A DNA stretch of 64,000 nt from Branchipolynoe longqiensis (GCA_030323885.1 CM059187.1:132892029-132956028), one strand, 5' to 3'. Counted from the first letter of the stretch, positions 9,921 to 19,893 are shown. Numbers and translations: made by a program. Notes: a model not told the origin generated them from the letters alone.

Positions 9921-10020
9921 CTACAATGGCCATCCAATATCACTCTCCCGCCTCATTAAATTTGCAAAGTCCTATGAAACGATAACATGTAGGAAAACAA
10001 TGTATTTTCCTACATTTGAA

Positions 10021-10394
10021 CAAAGACCCTATAATACTAAGACATCTCACTCCCTATCTCTCCCATGGTAATGTAAATTTTGCAGTGCCACCTTGTGGTG
10101 GGTTTGATCAGCCCGGCTGCTGGTTGGTGTTTCACATGTAAACACATACAATTATATTATACATGAGATAGGTAAGTATGAATACACATCAATATGAAAT
10201 TGCTATGAACAAATACACATCATCATCATCATCATAATGGTAATGACACATCTTTCACATTCATAAATACATTTATACATATAATATAGCAACTGTTTCA
10301 CCAAGAGAACAGCCAGTGCACCAAGTGGTGGGTTTGATCATTTTGATTACACAGTACAGGCTGAGTCAGCCGTCTTAGTATTATAAGGTCTTTG
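10021..10394. mobile_element. TIR element, CAAAGACC family, copy 1 (374 bp)
   Basis: The ends are CAAAGACCCTATAATACTAA and the inverse TTAGTATTATAAGGTCTTTG, with subterminal GTGGTGGGTTTGATCA repeated in direct order near both ends and a (TCATCA)n run inside. A second copy at 49525-50351 is inverted and carries a LINE. No coding capacity. Confidence 0.85.
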
Positions 10395-10461
10395 ATTTGA
10401 ACCAACATCCTCAAACTTAGATACTGGTGCACTCATTCAGCTTTCATCAAATAGAAGGGAT

Positions 10462-10511
10462 GTGATATGACATTAGATGTTACTAGGACATAAAACAACA
10501 AATAACCAAAC
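10462..10511 (+). mobile_element. SINE-A tail-only insertion with 11-bp TSD
   Basis: Fifty bases GTGATATGACATTAGATGTT...AACCAAAC, flanked by ATAGAAGGGAT at 10451-10461 and 10512-10522. Only the 3' end of the SINE was inserted. Confidence 0.85.
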
Positions 10512-10998
10512 ATAGAAGGGATATTGAGTCAGTGTAATAGCAGCTGTCACACAAGGGGTCCAGAATTGCGGTATACACACTCGTGGGGCTCATGAAAATG
10601 GGAAATATTGCACCATGAGAGGGAATTGAACCCACATCTCTTCCATTCCGGGTCAGTGTGCTAACCATTTTACCACCTAGGTGCCCTAATGTCACCACCC
10701 TACACACGCCGCCCTGTCTATGCGGCTCCTTGCCCGAGACTAGCGAGAGGTCACTGCAGACTATTACAATTGTTATTACACATGTTAATTTCAAATATCT
10801 CCAAGGTTAACATTTTTATTAAATTTATTAACGTCATGTCATTCTGAAGTAAAATAGATTATAGGGATCAGGCTGATATTCATTTTGCGAATATTCATTT
10901 TACGAATACAGCAGGAACTGAAAAACATCGGATTATGCAACATGCAGTCATGTCATGTGTAGTACCAACCTGTTTGCCTCACTCTAAACATACTATAC

Positions 10999-11394
10999 TG
11001 CATGCCTTCATGATGCGACATCTGCGTTCAATCATGAGGCTAACCTGGAAGGACAAAGTGACAAATAAGGAAATACTCGAACGGACGGGGCTTCCCTCTA
11101 TGGAAGATCTTCTGATCAAAAAGAATCTCCCGTGGCCTGGACACCTCATGAGGATGTCATCAGACAGGGTACCAAAGCAGATCCTCTACTCTCAACTGTC
11201 TTCTGGTTACAGAAAGAGAGGGCGCCCTTGTCTCTGGTTCACGGATACCATCAAGAGAAACCTGAAGCTGAGAGACATTAAGACCGACTCATGGACATCA
11301 ATCTCACAGCAGAGAGCTAAATGGAGAGCGGCAGTCAAGTAATGAAAGCAGTCTTTGTCACATCGCGACCGACAGCATGATGATGATGATGATG
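10999..11394 (+). mobile_element. Non-LTR retrotransposon 3' end (5'-truncated), LINE-2 family
   Basis: A perfect 13-bp TSD (AAACATACTATAC at 10986-10998 and 11395-11407) brackets the insert. It encodes the C-terminal part of a LINE ORF2 in one frame to the stop at 11341 (FMMRHLRSIMRLTWKDKVTN, KNLPWPGHLMRMSSDR). This C-terminal module follows the reverse transcriptase in many invertebrate non-LTR elements. The 3' end is (GATGAT)n. The RT and endonuclease are missing, so it is a dead copy. Clade not decided. Confidence 0.9.
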
Positions 11395-11517
11395 AAACAT
11401 ACTATACAGATATCACCAGCAGTGGTTTAGGTTATCTACCTACCATCTGATCCCCTGGTTAATAATATCATGCTGTATTATTTACCATTTAATGACTTTA
11501 ATATTATACAATTTAAT

Positions 11518-11870
11518 TTAACGTTGCATAGTCCGATGAAAGCATAAACTTTTCAAAACAAAAACACTGACCTAGATTTGATCATACATATGTAATTTAT
11601 ATACCGGTGTACTTATTAAGCATTTGTTGCTACATAGAAGTGCACAATAAGTCAATTTACTAGAACCTGATACTACTAATGACTATAGTGGAAGAGTTTT
11701 GGTGTGCTGGCCAAAATTAATGTGGCATGCTTGCACTTCAAATATCTCAAAAGTTAGCCATGTAAAATAAAAGTTACTTCAAACTAAAGTAAGACAGATA
11801 ATAATAGTCAACCTAATATAGTTATCTCAGAAAATGACAAAAACTCAAAACCATCGGACTCTGCAACTAT
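11518..11870 (-). mobile_element. MITE-1 copy (353 bp)
   Basis: Begins TTAACGTTGCATAGTCCGATG and ends CCATCGGACTCTGCAACTA. Orientation is opposite to the copy at 2165, judged by the AAAGCATAAACTTTTCAAAA start. Confidence 0.85.
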
Positions 11871-11909
11871 AATCTACCTTGTGAGTAAATATATATATAT
11901 ATATGTATA

Positions 11910-11979
11910 TTTTACCTCGGTACTACGCCTCAGGCTAGCTTCAGGCTAGGGAGAAGGAAGCACGTCAGGAACCAGCAAT
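11910..11979 (+). repeat. Left terminal repeat of DIRS copy 2
   Basis: Outer 44 bases (11910-11953, TTTTACCTCGGTACTACGCC...) recur inverted at 15681-15724 with one mismatch. The inner 36 bases (11944-11979, GGCTAGGGAGAAGGAAGCAC...) recur inverted at 15924-15959. The left end thus pairs with the internal region by its outer part and with the right terminal repeat by its inner part. Confidence 0.9.
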
Positions 11980-12348
11980 TAGCATATGGATCTCGCACGG
12001 TGAAGACGTGTGTGAGGTGACAGCGGTTTTTACTGACAAATAACTACGTATTTCGCGGTAAGTTGGAGGTTATTTTTTTCACAGGAGTGTTTATTAACAC
12101 ATATAACTCTTTGGTGCAAGTTATATTAAAGTGGCGAAAGTATTAAAGTAATTATTAGCGTTTAACCGAATACAGTGCCGGTACGCTGAAGTTGAGTTCG
12201 CCATGTTGTTTATTTCTAGTCGACTCGATTATCGCTACGTCGTAGCAGTGTTTTGAGGGTTTAAAAAACCCAAGAATACAGTAGGATACGTATTGCTTGC
12301 GTATATATGCGTATTATTTCTTAAATTGTCGAGTTAATGGTGTTTTGG

Positions 12349-12574
12349 ACATCTCGTGGTGTTTTTTCGATAAATTAAGCTACGCCGTTCGGCGTTGTGA
12401 CGGTAGTCGGAGGAGCGAGGCCCGTAAGGGGTTTGGAACTGGATTATCGGTTTGCTCCTGCCAGGCTAAGTGTATGAACACGTGAGGGTTTATAGGTATT
12501 TCTTGTGGATATATGCTTTGTTGTGTTAATTTATTGAATTATTGTGCATCTCGTGGTGTTTTTTCGATAAAATG
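12349..12574 (+). repeat. Leader direct repeat in DIRS copy 2
   Basis: CATCTCGTGGTGTTTTTTCG followed by ATAAA occurs at about 12350 and again at about 12547, each followed by a CCGTT(T)CGGC-type word. The leader from 11980 to 13025 contains no long frame. Its role is unknown; the copy 1 leader has a different tandem repeat. Confidence 0.75.
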
Positions 12575-13025
12575 AATATACACCGTTTCGGCATTGTTGA
12601 CGTGGAACATGTAAGAGGTTCTGGAAATTAGGCTCATTTGTCTTTTGGGGATTATTTCCGCGGTCTCTTTTATGGATTCGCGTTGGAAATAATCTTGGGT
12701 TTCTTTTATAGACTCCCCATAGTTAGGCGTACGCTCCGAGTTTCGTAGCATTTTCTCCAACTTGCTGGCGCAGTAGCCGCAGGGGGGAGAAGTGTACGGA
12801 ACAGAGAGTGTGGGAGGGTACCGGTTTACTGGTCCCTACCCCTCGTTTGGTTTGGTTCACACCGACCTACGACAAAATTAGCTTATCCACGCTTGTGTAG
12901 AAACAGTTTAAAATGGTTTACTACACCACTAGATGCACAATGGTTATTAAATTAATCTTTCGTGACATTTAGTCTATGCGCCATGGCTGTTTGGTAACTC
13001 TCGTTTGATTGTTTCCAGATTTCTG

Positions 13026-14390
13026 ATGGCCACGAAGCGCGGTCAGACGGTGGCACCAGCTGCCGCAGAGGGTCGCCCACCGGATGAGTCCGATGAGGGG
13101 CAGGTGTTGGCGGTTCCTCCGTCGCCTCGGCCCAGGACGCATGGTATGTCGGATCCGGACGACAGTTGTGATTCGGTGGTGTTGCGAGTGCCGCCACTGG
13201 ATTGGGAAGCCTGGATGGAGATGTTGGAGTTACAGCTCCTTAACCGTGACCAGGCTACTTTTCGTCAAAAGAAAAGGTCACCTCCTCCAGAGACTGACTC
13301 GGACGAGGAAAGAGTTGGTGGGGAAGAGGAGTTGTCAGGGGATGATGATTCATCTTCGGACCCAATGCGCCGGGTTAAAAAGAAGAAAGTCAAGAAAGCA
13401 GTGGTCTCGTCAGGAGACGACTACACAAAGGCAAGGAAGAAGGTGGTGAAAAAGAAGACAAAGAAAAGGAAGACTAAGAAAAAGAAGAAGAAGAAAGATT
13501 CTTCTTCAGATTCTTCTGATGATTCATCTACAACGGAATCAGATTCAGAGACTGACCGAGTGGGGTTGTTTGCAAAGATAGGTGGCAAAGTGCGCAAGAA
13601 ATGCGCTAAAGAAAAAGCTAAGAAAGTCCTTACAACAACCATGATGAGAGAAACTATTAAGGGACACTTTAATACTTTCAAACCGGCCGAAGTAATCACC
13701 AGGCTGGGTGTACAGCTGACGGGGATTAAAGGTGTTCCTCATTCGCAGGTGAAGGAGATGGACAACGAGGTTCATCTGAATGAGGAGAGGAAAAGGTTTG
13801 AGTTGACTCTTTTCACAGTTCACAAGGCGGTGCTTGGGGCCTTAACAGCGATTGCTCCAGTGGCCAATCGTATGCAAACTGAGAATAAGTTCTCTTCGCT
13901 GGCCAGAACCATGGATAAGGGTCTGGGCATGTTAACGGCTGCTGCTAACTATATTTCGAGTAGACGGTTTGAGAATGTCTTCAAGGCCGTCTCTACTGAG
14001 GCTGGTAGGGAGGTAGCCAGGTCCAAGAAAATTGTGGACAATGATGGGAAGGAATATACTCTTTTCCTTCCTCCCAAGCCGATAAAGGGAAAACCGTTGG
14101 ACAAAACCAAGATGTTTGGCGGTCAGCTCCAGTATCTCTTCAAGGGAGTGGAGGCTGAAGCTAAGTATGGCAAGAATATAGACAAAGGTAAGCCGGTGGA
14201 ACCCAACACTCAGTTTCGTAGAGCTCGAGTGGATTTTTGTCAGCCCCCTGCCAGAGGAGGAAGGTCGGGACCGACTTTCCAGCCCAGAGGTCGGGGTCAG
14301 CGCCAGTCATTCGGCTGGAACGACAGAAATCGACCATTCAGGAGGGAGTTTCCTCCCACCAAGCCGTTCCCCCCTCCAGGGAACAAGTAG
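13026..14390 (+). CDS. DIRS gag-like protein (ORF1), intact
   Basis: 454 codons. I chose the ATG at 13026 (MATKRGQT) over an in-frame ATG at 13005 because copy 1 begins MAAKRGD at the equivalent place. The N-terminus is acidic and Ser/Pro-rich. Residues ~117-157 form a Lys block (VKKKTKKRKTKKKKKKKD within it), then a Ser/Asp tract (~158-177), then a conserved globular core with KGHFNTFK and TRLGVQLTG. The C-terminus is rich in RG and Pro (GRGQRQSFGW), likely an RNA-binding tail. Such proteins serve as the nucleocapsid-like component of DIRS elements; this is inferred from layout and composition. No frameshift or internal stop. The stop at 14388 directly precedes the RT/RH remnant in the same frame. 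Confidence 0.85.
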   Translation: MATKRGQTVAPAAAEGRPPDESDEGQVLAVPPSPRPRTHGMSDPDDSCDSVVLRVPPLDWEAWMEMLELQLLNRDQATFRQKKRSPPPETDSDEERVGGEEELSGDDDSSSDPMRRVKKKKVKKAVVSSGDDYTKARKKVVKKKTKKRKTKKKKKKKDSSSDSSDDSSTTESDSETDRVGLFAKIGGKVRKKCAKEKAKKVLTTTMMRETIKGHFNTFKPAEVITRLGVQLTGIKGVPHSQVKEMDNEVHLNEERKRFELTLFTVHKAVLGALTAIAPVANRMQTENKFSSLARTMDKGLGMLTAAANYISSRRFENVFKAVSTEAGREVARSKKIVDNDGKEYTLFLPPKPIKGKPLDKTKMFGGQLQYLFKGVEAEAKYGKNIDKGKPVEPNTQFRRARVDFCQPPARGGRSGPTFQPRGRGQRQSFGWNDRNRPFRREFPPTKPFPPPGNK

Positions 14391-14573
14391 ATAGGGCTAC
14401 GCAAACTTCCATGGCTGTCAGTTTTTCCTCAAATCAAAGGAGTAGCAATGAAGATCAGGAGACTGATAGTTCCAGATTGGGACATGCAGTCATGGTTAGT
14501 AGGAGTGGCCCCCGGAGCCAAGGAACCTATACGATTCCCACAAGGCCGGTGGAAGATTCACGGAGACGTGTAA
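14391..14573 (+). pseudogene. Remnant of the RT/RNase H ORF C-terminus
   Basis: After the gag stop (14388-14390) the same frame continues about 60 codons to TAA at 14571. It reads LRKLPWLSVFPQIKG and then LIVPDWDMQSWL. An FPP-type motif followed by (V/I)P-W-x2-Q-x-W is the pattern I know from the end of the RNase H region in DIRS pol ORFs. The polymerase, its YxDD-type motif and most of RNase H are absent, so about 1.5-2 kb or more seems to have been lost between gag and this point. The assignment rests on a short motif and should be treated as probable. Confidence 0.6.
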
Positions 14574-15562
14574 ATAATACACCTCTGGGAATTCCGTTTT
14601 TCAACAAATATTTGCAACAGTTTGGGTTAGATAAGGTTACTCAGGAGAGATTAACTTCCCATGTTTGGAGGAAAGGAACTGTTAAGTTATATTCAAGTTA
14701 TTTGAAGAAATGGGGGCTTCATTGTTTGCTTATGAAGGTAAAGCCAATGAAGCCTACAATTGCACAAGTTATTAGATTTTTAAGGATGCTGGAAGATCAG
14801 GGGTTGGGGTTTGGAGCGCTTAATGCGGCAAGATGCGCTCTATCCATTATACTTCCCCGAATTGATGGACAGACAATTGGGAAACACCAAGTGGTTTGTT
14901 GGTTTTTGAGATCGGTTTACGAAAGAAACCCTCCAAAGCCAAAATATAATAGGTTTTGGGATGTGTCGATTGTGTTCACACTATTTAAGAGTTGGCCTAG
15001 TAATAGGAATTTGGAGTTGAAACAGCTAGGATTTAAGGTGGCAGTATTATTGCTGTTAGTTACTGGACACAGAGGACAAACGATTGTAGCATTGTCATTG
15101 GATGGTTTGGAGATAGATCGCAAGGAGGCGACGTTTGATTTACAGCAATTGTTAAAGTCGAACCGCACAGGCGATCCATTATCTACAGTGCATTTGAACA
15201 ATTTCCCGGATGACAGACAACTGTGTGTAGTGTCTGCCATACGGGTTTATTTATCCAAGACAAAAGTTATTAGGAATTCAAGACAATTGTTGGCGAGTTT
15301 TATTAAACCACACAAAGGTATTTCAAGAGACACTCTGGCACGATGGACCATTATTGTCCTGAAGGCAGCAGGAGTGGACACGGGACGCTACGCTTCCCAT
15401 TCGACACGAGGAGCCATGGTCTCCAAAGCACGACTGCTAGGGATCTCAGTGAAACGGATCCTGGCACATCCAGGCTGGAAGACTGCTAGATCGTTTGCAA
15501 AACATTACAACAAACGACTAGAAAAGTCGAGCGGCCTGGCCACACACTTACTCACCAATTAA
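14411..15562 (+). CDS. Tyrosine recombinase of DIRS type, intact
   Basis: 383 aa from the ATG at 14411 (MAVSFSSN). The frame is open further upstream to 14237 inside gag, and DIRS recombinase ORFs often overlap their neighbour, so the start is uncertain. A helical N-terminal DNA-binding region (VWRKGTVKLYSSYLKKWG, then FLRMLEDQGLG) precedes the catalytic domain. Visible catalytic residues, numbered from this start: Arg221 (GHRGQT), His330 and Arg333 (HSTR), His353 and Trp356 (HPGW) and nucleophile Tyr366 (KHYNKRL). The last stretch SHSTRGA...ILAHPGW is characteristic of DIRS/Ngaro recombinases. It would insert the circular DNA copy by cutting and rejoining through a 3'-phosphotyrosine link. 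No stops or frameshifts. Confidence 0.93.
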   Translation: MAVSFSSNQRSSNEDQETDSSRLGHAVMVSRSGPRSQGTYTIPTRPVEDSRRRVNNTPLGIPFFNKYLQQFGLDKVTQERLTSHVWRKGTVKLYSSYLKKWGLHCLLMKVKPMKPTIAQVIRFLRMLEDQGLGFGALNAARCALSIILPRIDGQTIGKHQVVCWFLRSVYERNPPKPKYNRFWDVSIVFTLFKSWPSNRNLELKQLGFKVAVLLLLVTGHRGQTIVALSLDGLEIDRKEATFDLQQLLKSNRTGDPLSTVHLNNFPDDRQLCVVSAIRVYLSKTKVIRNSRQLLASFIKPHKGISRDTLARWTIIVLKAAGVDTGRYASHSTRGAMVSKARLLGISVKRILAHPGWKTARSFAKHYNKRLEKSSGLATHLLTN

Positions 15563-15680
15563 CAAGACAGGTGAGAAAAGTTAAAAGTATTAATACTAAT
15601 GAATACTGTATGAAATGTAAAAAACTATGATGGTTTTGATTATGAATGAATTAAGGATAAAAATGAAGTTACGTAAAGTT

Positions 15681-15814
15681 CTCCCTAGCCTGAAGCTAGC
15701 CTGAGGCGTAGTACTGAGGTAAAATAGTATAGTTATACGAATCTTACCTGGGTATAGATGATGGATAACTGTTGTTTTCCCGAGGTACAAGCCTCGGTTA
15801 GATGTTGGCTAGGG
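15681..15814 (+). repeat. DIRS internal complementary region (stored circle junction)
   Basis: 15681-15724 is the reverse complement of the left end (11910-11953; one difference, CTGAGG for CCGAGG). 15725-15814 is, base for base as I read it, the reverse complement of the right end (15952-16041). The two halves touch with no gap, so the inverse reads right end joined to left end. In the DIRS-1 model this region templates closure of the linear copy into a circle. The right half contains CCGAGGTACAAGCCTCGG, 6-bp arms around 6 bases, at about 15780-15797. Confidence 0.9.
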
Positions 15815-15923
15815 CCCACCCTCCACACCCTCCCACATCTATCGTGTTGCTTGTGCCAAGACGAAAACATTTAAGTATCCATTTGAGTCTAAGATCATTT
15901 TTATCCTGAATAAGTAGGTAAAG

Positions 15924-16041
15924 ATTGCTGGTTCCTGACGTGCTTCCTTCTCCCTAGCCAACATCTAACCGAGGCTTGTACCTCGGGAAAACAACAGTTA
16001 TCCATCATCTATACCCAGGTAAGATTCGTATAACTATACTA
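15924..16041 (+). repeat. Right terminal repeat of DIRS copy 2
   Basis: The inner 36 bases (15924-15959) match the left terminal repeat inverted. The outer ~82 bases are absent from the left end and match only the internal complementary region. The end meets (TA)n at 16041-16052. Confidence 0.9.
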
Positions 16042-16626
16042 TATATATATATGCGCAATGTAAAATGGCTTGGGTATGAGCACTAAGGAGAGAACTATTA
16101 ATATGTTCAAATCGTTTACTTTGAAAAAAGTTGGTATACCTGGACACCGCGGATCCCCCCCCTCCCCCCCATTATTCCTAAGTACTGTCCACCGAGTGTG
16201 TATAGGTTTCAGTGAAAGGGGTGGAAGTACTAGATTGAATGCGCCCCCGCCCATCCCCTCTCTCCCCACCTCCTCCCCACCTCCTCCCCACCCAGCTAAG
16301 CTCCGCTCCGCTCCGCCCCGCCCCACCCCACCCCACCCCACCCCACCCCACCCCACCCCACCCCACCCCACCCCACTCCACCCCACCCCGCCCCACCCCG
16401 CCTCCAGTCTGATCTATACCGTGTGAATAATCGATGGTGGTGAAGCGTGACCACGCTTACCACGCAACAGTTTAAACTGGCACCACTCTGACGCCCTATT
16501 TATTGGTCTGGTCTTGTCTGAGTGGCTGCGGCTAAACAATCTAAAACAAAACACAAAAAAGAAAACATAAAAGCCCCCCAAAATCCAACGCAGTTAAAAA
16601 ACAGACTTCTGCTCTTCTACCCCAAC
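16042..16626. other. No gene; contains a (CCCCA)n array
   Basis: TA-rich start, then C-rich runs near 16155, then (CCCCA)n at about 16306-16402 with a few CCGCT/CCGCC variants. Pro-rich frames are artefacts of the repeat. Confidence 0.8.
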
Positions 16627-17028
16627 CAGATGTCATGGTCGTCCCGGTAAGGATGTTTGCCGACTTCCCTTTGCGGAAGATCGGGGGTTCGAATCTCGCC
16701 CAAGCCAAATCAGCGACTTAATATATTCATACTTGTCGCTAAGTAGCCTGTTGTTCGGCATTACTAGGATAGGGAAACGGCTGGTTTGCTCAGTAGCAGG
16801 ATAATGTGACTGAGTGGGGTATTGGGTGATGGTGTTGGCAGCTCGATCGCCCAGTCAGACAGCACTATAGATTCATCATGAGTGCACACTGTCATAAGTC
16901 AGCTCAGTCTCCCAGTGAGTCAACACTATGAAGTCGCCCATAAGTGCGCATTGCCACAAGTCAATACCACCGTCCTGATATGGCCTTAGATGTTGCCAGG
17001 ATGTAAAGCCACAACAAACAAACAAAAT
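16627..17028 (+). mobile_element. SINE-A, diverged
   Basis: tRNA-like start GGTCGTCCCGGTAAGGATG with GGGGGTTCGAATCTC, the body, and a segment CAGTCTCCCAGTGAGTCAAC that repeats the central part a second time. Ends GATGTAAAGCCACAACAAAC. Confidence 0.85.
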
Positions 17029-17301
17029 AGGAAACCAAAAACCTCTATACAAATATATCAGCGGAGTGCAGCGGTGTCTGAATGCTGCGGATAAAACAGG
17101 TTTTAAGTCCAAAAAACGGAACAACGCAAAGAAATACACCACATCCATCGAAGCAATCGATGAACAAAAAAGATCTTTTATAATTTATGGTTGATTTGAT
17201 TTCGGTTATTTTTGTTTTTGTTCATGTGAGTTTGGCTAACGGAGAATGGTTTGTGAAACAGCGAAAAACAAAGCACACTCAAAGCAGTCCTCATCCAATG
17301 T

Positions 17302-17613
17302 TTATTTGTTTGTTTGGGTTTTATGTCCTGGCGACATCTAAGGTCATATTAGGGCAGGTATCGACTTATCACAGTGTGCATTCATGATAACTTTATAGTG
17401 CTGTCCAACTGGGTTACCAGGCTAGCGGCACCATGACCTGATTTCCCGTTCAATCACATTATCCTGACACTATGCTGACCAGTCCCTGCTCTATCCTAAT
17501 AATGCAGTGCGCCAAGCTTGGTAGTAACGAGTACCAATTTTATAAGTCATTGATTTGACTTGACTCCCATCCTTCCACACGGCAAGCCAGTGCTCTGACC
17601 GATTCGGCACCTC
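17302..17613 (-). mobile_element. SINE-A
   Basis: Inverted copy from (TTTG)n through GTCCTGGCGACATCTAAGG to a diverged head ending GACCGATTCGGCACC. Confidence 0.85.
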
Positions 17614-17845
17614 CTCGAGTGACTCATCTAATTGGATGGGTAAACGCTGTTATAAGCACGAACCATTTTAAAGCAGTTCCTACCAAACTTTACAAGATGC
17701 GTAACTACAGCTAAACACACCAATTAAGTATATGCTTTTCATACTCTACAGACTTAGGGTCTGGTACCGCAGCAGGGCAGTCCTATAAGTATAACGTCCG
17801 CATGGATGCACATTGCTAAAAGTCGGTGGAACCTCGGATGCTTGA

Positions 17846-18129
17846 TTGGTTGTTGGAGTTTTGCGTCCGGGCAACAGCTAAGGTCATATCAGGACAGGTA
17901 CCAATTTGTGAAAGTACCACTCATTGTGACTTTATAGTGCTGCCCATCACCACCATAGACCTGGCCACTACCACCATGACCTGATATCCCACTCAGTCGC
18001 ATTATCCTGACACTGAGCCAACCACTCATTGTCCTATCCTAATAATGCTGAGCGCCTGGCAAGGAAGCGACAAGTATTAATTTGTAAGTCATTGGTTTGA
18101 CTTGACCAAGGTTCGAACCGACCTCGGAT
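17846..18129 (-). mobile_element. SINE-A, head incomplete
   Basis: GTTGGAGTTTTGCGTCCGGG through the body to TTGACCAAGGTTCGAACC; the 5' half of the tRNA head is missing. Confidence 0.85.
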
Positions 18130-18403
18130 GCAAAAGCCAAAATCATTCTCTGACCCATTAGACAGTCTGTTCCCCAGGGTTTGCTACGTCAACAACAAAG
18201 GCACATGTATAAAACAACGCGCCAAAACATCGATCATCTAATCGAACAGCAATAGACGCAGTCGCCAGTAAAAGTTGTAAACTGTTGCACAGGGGCCCCT
18301 CTTTAGTTGCTTTAGGTTTAATTGGTGTTCGATAATTGCGTCGATACTGAGTAATGTATTCTCTATGACCGAACATTACCAGCCGATAATCGGTATGATC
18401 GCT

Positions 18404-18706
18404 GGTTGGCACCCTGCTTAGAAGGTCGTGAGTTCGAATATTGATGGAGCCAAACTAAGGACTTACTAAATTCATGCCTGGCTCTAGCTGGTCTGGTGCT
18501 CGGCATTATTTGGATAGGGCAATGATGGGTTTGCTTAGTATCTGGATAATATAACTAAGTGGGATATTGGGTCATGGCGCTGGCTGCTTCGTCTCCCAGT
18601 CAGACAGCAGTATACATTTTCTATGAGTGCACACTGTCACAAGTCGGTACCCGTTCTGGTATATGACCGTAGCTGTTTATATGACATAAAACCCCAAGAA
18701 ACAAAT
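18404..18706 (+). mobile_element. SINE-A, diverged
   Basis: Starts TGGTTGGCACCCTGCTTAGA, box B-like GAGTTCGAATATTG, and ends with a damaged 3' loop (GACCGTAGCTGTTTATATGA). Confidence 0.75.
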
Positions 18707-18769
18707 ATGCCTGGGTATAGCTGTATGCTGTGTGTTATCTGCAGGTGGGTGCCCCATATGTCAGTCTTA

Positions 18770-19331
18770 TGGTGCTGTCGCATTACGACGCTTCTCGCTG
18801 GTGCGCCGCCAACGGGCAAAATCACTTATAATCATCGAGACACGTCAAACTTTTCAGCATCAGTGCAACATATTGGTAGTGTGCTGCCGAAATTGTGAGA
18901 AAAAAACAAAAAACGTTTGGCGCGGTGTCTGGATATGACCTTAGATGTTGCTAGAAAGTAAAACAACAACAACAAACAAACAAAGCAACAGTTTGGCGCA
19001 ACGTGTGGGAATGACCCTCATGTGCACATGGCATATGCCTAGCGTTCACATAACGTTATTCCAGCGCATCCAACGTATCTTGACGTGCCCCTAACGTCAC
19101 CATAATGTTGGCACCCACGTGTCGTCGCACGTTGAAAGTTTTGCGCAAGCACAAAACTTTCGACATGCGACGACGCATTCCGCCGACCCTCGTCAACCAT
19201 TGCCGTCCATTAGCGAATACCAATACGCGCCTAACGCGCGCATAACGCTTCCTGACGTATCCTGACGTTGTGCCAGAAAATCACATACGTTGACGCGCGT
19301 TGGGGACAAGTGTCGTAATGTGACAGCACCA
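18770..19331 (+). mobile_element. TTA-target TIR element, copy 2, complete (562 bp)
   Basis: Ends TGGTGCTGTCGCATTACGAC and inverse GTCGTAATGTGACAGCACCA, flanked by TTA at 18767-18769 and 19332-19334. The interior is rich in AACGT, GCGC and related words. A 3-bp TTA duplication and TGG ends define the family. No transposase, so non-autonomous. It carries a SINE-A tail. Confidence 0.85.
18924..18990 (+). mobile_element. SINE-A tail-only insertion with 9-bp TSD
   Basis: Sixty-seven bases from GGTGTCTGGATATGACC to the CAA tail, flanked by GTTTGGCGC at 18915-18923 and 18991-18999. The orthologous insertion is in the TTA element at 2783. Confidence 0.9.
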
Positions 19332-19334
19332 TTA

Positions 19335-19881
19335 AGCAATTACACCAATGTGAAAAGGACTTTATTTGACTACATTGTGACATGTTCTTGATAGATAGAA
19401 GCTGATACTTCAATTTATTTTAACATAACTTACAAATTGCGAAATATTAAAGTAAGTGACCTTGGACTTTGTGCACATTGCAATAAATGGTACCATCAAA
19501 GATATCTTATCAACACCATTTTGACATTAATAACCACTGAAACTATCTGAAGAGCAAGTACAAATGTTTATTCAAAATATAACTATAATTAAACCGGTTG
19601 ATCAAATTACTTCAGAGAAATGTCCTATTAATGAAAGTAAAAATATAACTGTTTTTGTTTTGTTTTTGTTGATACTGCAGTAATCCAGGCACCATGCGGC
19701 ACGAACAATCAAAAGTAGAAATAAAAATAGAAATGATTATAATTTAACACTATGAAAACTGGTTTCAGATAATTACCCTCATCCTGCCACAACCCCCTCC
19801 CCTCCCCCCAACCCCCTACCCTCCCACTGACGCTCCACCGCAACAATCTATGCACACTCTCCAACCACACACACACACACG
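19335..19881. other. No gene seen
   Basis: AT-rich sequence followed by a C-rich patch near 19790-19830 and a short CA run. No feature recognised. Confidence 0.4.
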
Positions 19882-19893
19882 ATCCTACAGCGA

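Larger units (their letters stand above)
11910..16041 (+). mobile_element. DIRS-type retrotransposon copy 2 (4.1 kb, RT/RH deleted)
   Basis: Order: left terminal repeat, leader, gag-like ORF, remnant of the RT/RNase H C-terminus, tyrosine recombinase ORF, internal complementary region, right terminal repeat. Both ends abut (TA)n. DIRS elements copy RNA to a circular DNA and insert with a tyrosine recombinase rather than an integrase, so no TSD is expected. Structure and recombinase are intact. The polymerase is absent, so the copy would depend on another element's enzyme. At about 4.1 kb it is shorter than full DIRS elements, usually around 5-6 kb. Confidence 0.9.

Noticed and set aside
11910..16041. 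Crypton DNA transposon instead of DIRS
   Set aside because: A tyrosine recombinase alone could suggest a Crypton, but the gag-like ORF, terminal repeats, internal complementary region and pol remnant fit DIRS.
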